Shown here: positions 60,350 to 64,000 of the stretch, one piece after another
How positions within the stretch are numbered: the first letter of the stretch is position 1
How the letters are laid out: the number at the start of each line of letters is the position of its first letter
NCBI RefSeq assembly: GCF_947507565.1
Contig: NC_089186.1
Location: 1,178,001 to 1,242,000 of the forward strand
From: Oscarella lobularis
Lineage: Eukaryota; Porifera; Homoscleromorpha; Homosclerophorida; Oscarellidae
Length of the DNA: 64,000 bases
Direction: 5' to 3'
Notes under the pieces: generated by a model
Told to the model about the DNA's origin: nothing
Seen by the model: the letters and a program-made list of their open reading frames with translations, nothing else
Database searches by the model: none
Translations under genes and position numbers: made by a program

Positions 60350-60485
60350 CGCGAATATCCAAATAAACGCGCTAGATCTACTGTAATAGGCTAGTATAAC
60401 AACTCCGCGTGGCTAAACGGTTCGTGCGAGCCAAAATTCAGGAGAAAAACGCTAATTTATTCGGATAACACAAAAGCGCACCTTT

Positions 60486-60899
60486 TTGGACGGTTTCTTC
60501 GGACTTGAGCGCACGTTCTCGATGGGAAAGCGCTTCGCAGGTGTAGATCTAAGCAAAAAGAACGAGGCGAACGTGATCGGTGACGTCCGGGTGGAGGAAT
60601 TCGTCTTTTTTATCGCGAAAAACGGGCACCCTATCGCTCATACGCTTACCGATGCCTTTTCTGCATTCGTCGCTGGCTTCCGCGCCGTCGTTGTCGCCGA
60701 AATGGATCGTTTTCTCCTTCTACGTTTCTTCTTCGATCACGTGTTGGCTTCGCGATGTCCGGGCAGTTCGCTCACGGTTGAGGAAACGGTTCGCGTCCTT
60801 CGTGAGCGCATTGCGGGAGACTCGTGCGAGTATAGAAAATTTGCTCCGAAGCAGGAAACGTGGTTTGATAGCCGACTTACCGGTCTCACATCAAATTAA
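60486..60899 (+). CDS. Unknown 137-codon ORF in repeat copy 2
   Basis: Open frame with protein-like composition (FSMGKRFAGVDLSKKNEA, EEFVFFIAKNGHPIAHTLTD, GSSLTVEETVRVLRERIAGD). It is head to head with the hydrophobic frame at 60349, 137 bp apart. AATAAA lies downstream at about 61113. In copy 1 the same frame is recognisable on the minus strand (FSGLERKFAI, RFLGVDLRQK) but shifted. No family recognised. Confidence 0.35.
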   Translation: MDGFFGLERTFSMGKRFAGVDLSKKNEANVIGDVRVEEFVFFIAKNGHPIAHTLTDAFSAFVAGFRAVVVAEMDRFLLLRFFFDHVLASRCPGSSLTVEETVRVLRERIAGDSCEYRKFAPKQETWFDSRLTGLTSN

Positions 60900-61172
60900 T
60901 TATAACAACATGTGTCTTCTTCTTCTAATGGGAAACCCTTCATATGTGCCTACTCGTTGCTGTTGCTGTTGTTGTTGCCTCTGCATTGCGTGCTGTATGT
61001 AAGATTGGTGTGTTAATCTGAATGCATGTTTCTTTCCATTATGTTGTACGCTCTTCTTTCCCTTACTTCTATGTTGTTTGGCCTAGTAGAGTTGCCTTGC
61101 GTCAGCTGCTGCCAATAAAGTTTCACCGGCGTCTACCCAGCTGAAAAGTCAACACTGCTTTAGCAACACTAG
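60900..61172. other. Spacer with AATAAA
   Basis: GCCAATAAAGTTTC near 61110 is a possible polyadenylation signal for a plus-strand transcript. A GTTGCTGTTGCTGTTGTTGTTG-like microsatellite precedes it at about 60957-60978. Confidence 0.4.
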
Positions 61173-62525
61173 CTAAAGCAGAGGAGATTTTTCATTAACT
61201 TCTTCGTTCTCTGTCTCCTTCCCACTATTTCCTCCGCGCTTCTTAATGTCTTTCATGTAGATTAGCATAAAGGCGAACACAAACGTTGCAACAGCAACGG
61301 ACCAGGCGGCCCACCCAAAGTCAACGTACCTCGCCACAGCCGAACCGTATATCGGACTGATAATAAAGCCGACGCAGAACGCCGTTGAAACAATCGAATA
61401 GACAGTTCCATAAACGGACGTATAGCGAACGTCGGCAACCATACCGAGAAGGGGGCTCATGGCAGCGTCAACCGCGCCCACTCCAACTCCCATAAAGACG
61501 AGAGGCACAAGAGAAATATAGAGATTATACTTGTGAAAGAGAGCGACGAGAGGCAGCAGCGCCATTCCAACAGCAATGAGAATCATCCCTATCATAGCAC
61601 TGAGCCACCACCACCTACTCGGCACCTTCCCGGCGGCCGGAGCGGCGAAGACGTAGGCAAGTGAGACAGCCGCCATAATGTAGCTGACCCTCGACGGCGT
61701 CGCCTCCGGATCGTGAAAATTATTCTTCATCCACGTTGGCAGTATGGGTTCGGTGAGGGAGAGAGAGGCAGCAGTAAGCACGAGCGCAAAAAAACCGACG
61801 AGTATGTAAGAATCTCTCATGAGGACCCATATTGATGTGGGCTTCTCGTCGCTTTTACGCGGCGATTTGTTTCCGCCCACGAGAACAAGGGCGGAAAGAA
61901 TTAACGCTAAAACTGCAAGGGATCCCGTTATGATATACGGATACTTCCAGCCGGCGTCGACGCCGCCCGGCACGTTGGCAAAGGCGCCTCCAAACGGGTA
62001 GCCGACAATGAGACCCAGTCCGGCTCCAGTGAAAATCTTCCCCATCGCCGCGCCGCGCTCCTCCTGGTCTGGATAGCGATCGGCGATGACGGCGAGGGAA
62101 GCGGTCAAGGCGGCAGACTCGCCGACGCCCTGGACGGCGCGAGATGCGATGAGAACGTAGTACATTTTCCCGACGTTTGATACGATGAGATTGGCGAAGG
62201 CGGAAACAAAGGAGGCGAGGGCGAAGATGAAGAAGCCGAAGAGTAGGGGTCCCGTTGTGCCGTGGTAGTCGACAATGTAGCCGACGAAAGGATTGGCGAC
62301 GATCGTTGCGAAGGAGTTTGTCGCGAGGAGGACGCCTATGCGGATAGACGTCTCGGTCTCGTTAAGGAATGCGGCGATCGTCGGTACGATGAAGGAGTTG
62401 AGTAAACATTGGAGGAAGAGGGAGATGAAGGCGACGACGAGAATAAGTGGACGGTAAGAAGAGATTCGAGAGAGAATCCCAGCGTTATGAGTCGACTCCG
62501 GAGCGGAAGATCTTGTCTCCTCCAT
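61173..62525 (-). CDS. MFS transporter, SLC18-like
   Basis: Intronless frame of 450 residues with twelve predicted membrane segments. N-half signatures are those of vesicular amine/acetylcholine transporters: SFIVPTIAAFL after TM1, NPFVGYIVD in TM2-3, SRAVQGVGESAALT in TM4, YPDQEERGAAMGKIF and GYPFGGAF in TM5. The C terminus ends in an acidic EKSPLL dileucine-type sorting signal, as in vesicular transporters. The Asp that VMAT and VAChT carry in TM1 (LLLDNM) is not present (FLQCLLNS), so the substrate may differ. Likely an organelle or plasma-membrane H+ antiporter. The start at 62525 precedes a short cytosolic tail (MEETRSSAPESTHNA). Confidence 0.85.
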   Translation of the reverse strand: MEETRSSAPESTHNAGILSRISSYRPLILVVAFISLFLQCLLNSFIVPTIAAFLNETETSIRIGVLLATNSFATIVANPFVGYIVDYHGTTGPLLFGFFIFALASFVSAFANLIVSNVGKMYYVLIASRAVQGVGESAALTASLAVIADRYPDQEERGAAMGKIFTGAGLGLIVGYPFGGAFANVPGGVDAGWKYPYIITGSLAVLALILSALVLVGGNKSPRKSDEKPTSIWVLMRDSYILVGFFALVLTAASLSLTEPILPTWMKNNFHDPEATPSRVSYIMAAVSLAYVFAAPAAGKVPSRWWWLSAMIGMILIAVGMALLPLVALFHKYNLYISLVPLVFMGVGVGAVDAAMSPLLGMVADVRYTSVYGTVYSIVSTAFCVGFIISPIYGSAVARYVDFGWAAWSVAVATFVFAFMLIYMKDIKKRGGNSGKETENEEVNEKSPLL

Positions 62526-62625
62526 TGATGTGATGTACTGGAGAGCTATTTCCTGTGTACGTACACGTTAGGTCGGTGTGACGTCATGCAATGAGTCACT
62601 TCGTGCAACTTCCTTTGGCTTTACT

Positions 62626-63032
62626 TCAATCAGCTGCTGCCATATAGCCAGCGTACAGAGAACGCTCACCGAAAAAGTACTTACATAAGGTCGATGAATG
62701 AAGGTTTGGCTCCAGATTCACGGGTGACGAACAACGATGACGTCGAAGGTCACTTCTGGGCGTGTTTAGGTTGGGATCGCTTTGCGCAGAGTCCCTTCTT
62801 TGGTGCTGCCGCCTTCTAGCAACCATGGCATCGTAGAGGCTCGCTGCGACGATGTCGGTTGTGGCAGTGACGTCGTCGCTTCCACGTAGAATTGGATTGT
62901 CGACGTCCCCATTTGACATAACGCTTTCTGTTTCTCGCGTTGCTTGTCCGCTTTGTCCTGGCTACGTTTAACTTTGGAACTACCAGTTCCAAACGAGACC
63001 TGCCTGACGCGATTTTGAAGGTTTTTTTTCAC
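62626..63032 (-). other. Possible coding exons, unknown gene
   Basis: Two overlapping frames look coding in part: KKNLQNRVRQVSFGTGSSK and KADKQREKQKALCQ (63030-62900), and SDPNLNTPRSDLRRHRCSSP (about 62800-62700). They may be parts of one minus-strand gene joined by splicing that I cannot define. No family recognised. Confidence 0.25.
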
Positions 63033-63289
63033 TTGAGAGATGATGCATAGTCGCAGGGCCCTAAATCGCCAGTGTCTCGCGTCGTCGATCTCGTTTACAG
63101 CCTTTTTTCGCTATACGAAAGCCTGTAGGATTTGCATCGCAATTTTCTCTTAATTCGCCGTCCCTGTGGTCATCACCTTTAACGGCAACGGACGACCATG
63201 ACAGCCATGAGTGAACAGAGCACCAGGGAGATTTGTCTGCCACTCAGCTTGACTTTTAGCGCCAGAAGAGGATACGTGTCAATGACTCT

Positions 63290-63700
63290 ATTGTTATCAG
63301 CGCGGTGTTCCAAAAGCCATTTCATTCCAAAAATGCTTCCACCCCCGCAGGCATGACGCCATACTATTACAAACATTGCACATGTAGCAAACAAAAGCAC
63401 ATCTGGTATCACCTTTTCTTCAATAGCATTTACGCTGATTCCTTTTCATTAAAACGATAATCAAAAATCTCGTTTGCTTTGTCAGATGACAAAAATTGAT
63501 TCTAAGCTCCCCAAGCCTATAAATCAAAAGTTATTCTTGCGAGACGGTTGATATCAATTCTGTTACGACATCAGATGGTAACAAAATGTAGCCATGTTCT
63601 TCGAGATAGAGCATTTTTTTCATTGTGTCAACGGAACTTGCACATGCATAAGAATATGGCGTACATCCATCCTAAAAAAGCTCTAGAGATGAGTGATGTC
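63290..63700 (-). pseudogene. Decayed copy of Roc-COR gene ankyrin exons
   Basis: Matches 33380-33770, exons and introns alike: TGTTCCAAAAGCCATTTCA, GCAGGCATGACGC, AATAGCATTTACGCTGATTC, ATCAATTCTGTTACGACATC, TAGCCATGTTCTTCGAGATA and TTGTGTCAACGGAACTTGCA. The presence of introns shows DNA-level duplication, not retrocopy. Stops interrupt the frames. No Roc or Death exon is seen, though the gene could continue beyond the window only on the upstream side. Confidence 0.75.
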
Positions 63701-63759
63701 ATATCAGCAATTCTATCGCCGGGACGCCTGATGGAACGCGACTTCTCTAAACAATAAAC

Positions 63760-64000
63760 ACACTGACTACGAGTGCACGTACTCGTTTTTTCGTCTCCCC
63801 CTTCGGATTTTTCCTTTCGGGGTCGCGGTTTGGGGACGGGTTTTTCAGCTGGTTTATCTTCTTGCATTTCTTCGTATTTGCCTTGAAGTGTTCCTTGCAG
63901 TAGCAATTCTTGTCGAGAAATCCGAATTCGCCGATTTTGAGCTACACTCCAAAATTAGCGAATCTACGTCATCCCACATCCGAAAATAACCTTCTTATCG
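63760..64000 (-). other. Possible exon with Pro/Lys-rich linker
   Basis: One minus-strand frame reads QELLLQGTLQGKYEEMQED and KPVPKPRPRKEKSEGGDEK, like a charged linker of a cytosolic protein. It lies next to the decayed ankyrin exons and runs to the window edge. No family recognised. Confidence 0.3.

Larger units (their letters stand above)
57888..60870 (-). mobile_element. Long interspersed repeat, copy 2 (inverted)
   Basis: Inverted partner of 11290-14078, in the same internal order and ending at the same CTAG (minus strand, about 57888) after the CACGTGAGC/GCTCACGTG stem. It is about 200 bp longer because of insertions in the middle part (59300-59800) and near the far end. Divergence is uneven: low in the 1-kb unit and the tetraspan-like part, high in the middle. 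This points to an old pair, not a recent duplication. It is flanked by the sacsin gene and the SLC18-like transporter. Confidence 0.7.

Noticed and set aside
1-64000. tRNA or rRNA genes
   Set aside because: No cloverleaf with the usual A and B box pairing or rRNA core was recognised by eye; a covariance search would be needed to be sure.

Overview
The window looks like nuclear DNA of an early-branching animal. A sponge fits best, but the species cannot be fixed from sequence alone. The genes are eukaryotic and mostly split by very short introns of about 45-80 nt with GT-AG ends. They include animal-type modules: Death domain, Roc-COR, Kelch/EGF receptor kinase, Ig domains, sacsin and a ZYG11-like protein. 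There is no operon structure, tRNA, rRNA or CRISPR that I can see, and one 200-N assembly gap.

Layout. 0.1-5.2 kb: an element of about 0.9 kb bounded by inverted repeats, a 5'-truncated membrane kinase gene (1.26-2.6 kb), then old repeats. 5.9-10.9 kb: three small secreted-protein genes in a row, each behind a TATA box. Two are paralogues with a possible FGF-like beta-trefoil core, and a two-Ig-domain protein lies between them. 11.3-14.1 kb: a repeat of about 2.8 kb whose inverted partner lies at 57.9-60.9 kb. 14.6-18.0 kb (minus): a receptor with Kelch ectodomain, GCC2/GCC3 and EGF modules, one membrane pass and a TKL-type kinase; the 1.26 kb gene is its truncated paralogue.

18.5-41.7 kb is a cluster of ankyrin-based signalling genes. 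It holds an ankyrin array without kinase (18.6-21.4, minus), a Roc-COR-Death fragment (23.0-24.3, minus), a coiled coil plus kinase without ankyrins (25.65-27.2, minus), a ZYG11/ZER1-like gene cut by the gap (27.8-29.4, plus), a complete ankyrin-Roc-COR-Death gene (30.2-34.2, minus) and a complete ankyrin-coiled coil-kinase gene (34.4-41.7, plus). The last two are head to head with about 130 bp between them. The ankyrin arrays have one repeat per 99-nt exon and a period-three repeat type.

43.2-56.85 kb: a full sacsin homologue, about 4,427 residues, with nearly all of its coding sequence in one 12.9-kb exon. 57-64 kb: uncertain coding fragments, the inverted repeat copy, an SLC18-like transporter (61.2-62.5, minus) and a decayed copy of ankyrin exons of the Roc-COR gene (63.3-63.7).

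Taken together, the cluster joins ligand-like secreted proteins, receptor kinases, ankyrin/Death/Roc-COR intracellular signalling proteins and a chaperone-like giant. This would suit an innate-immune or cell-death locus that grows by duplication and loses pieces, but that link is inference from domain content only.
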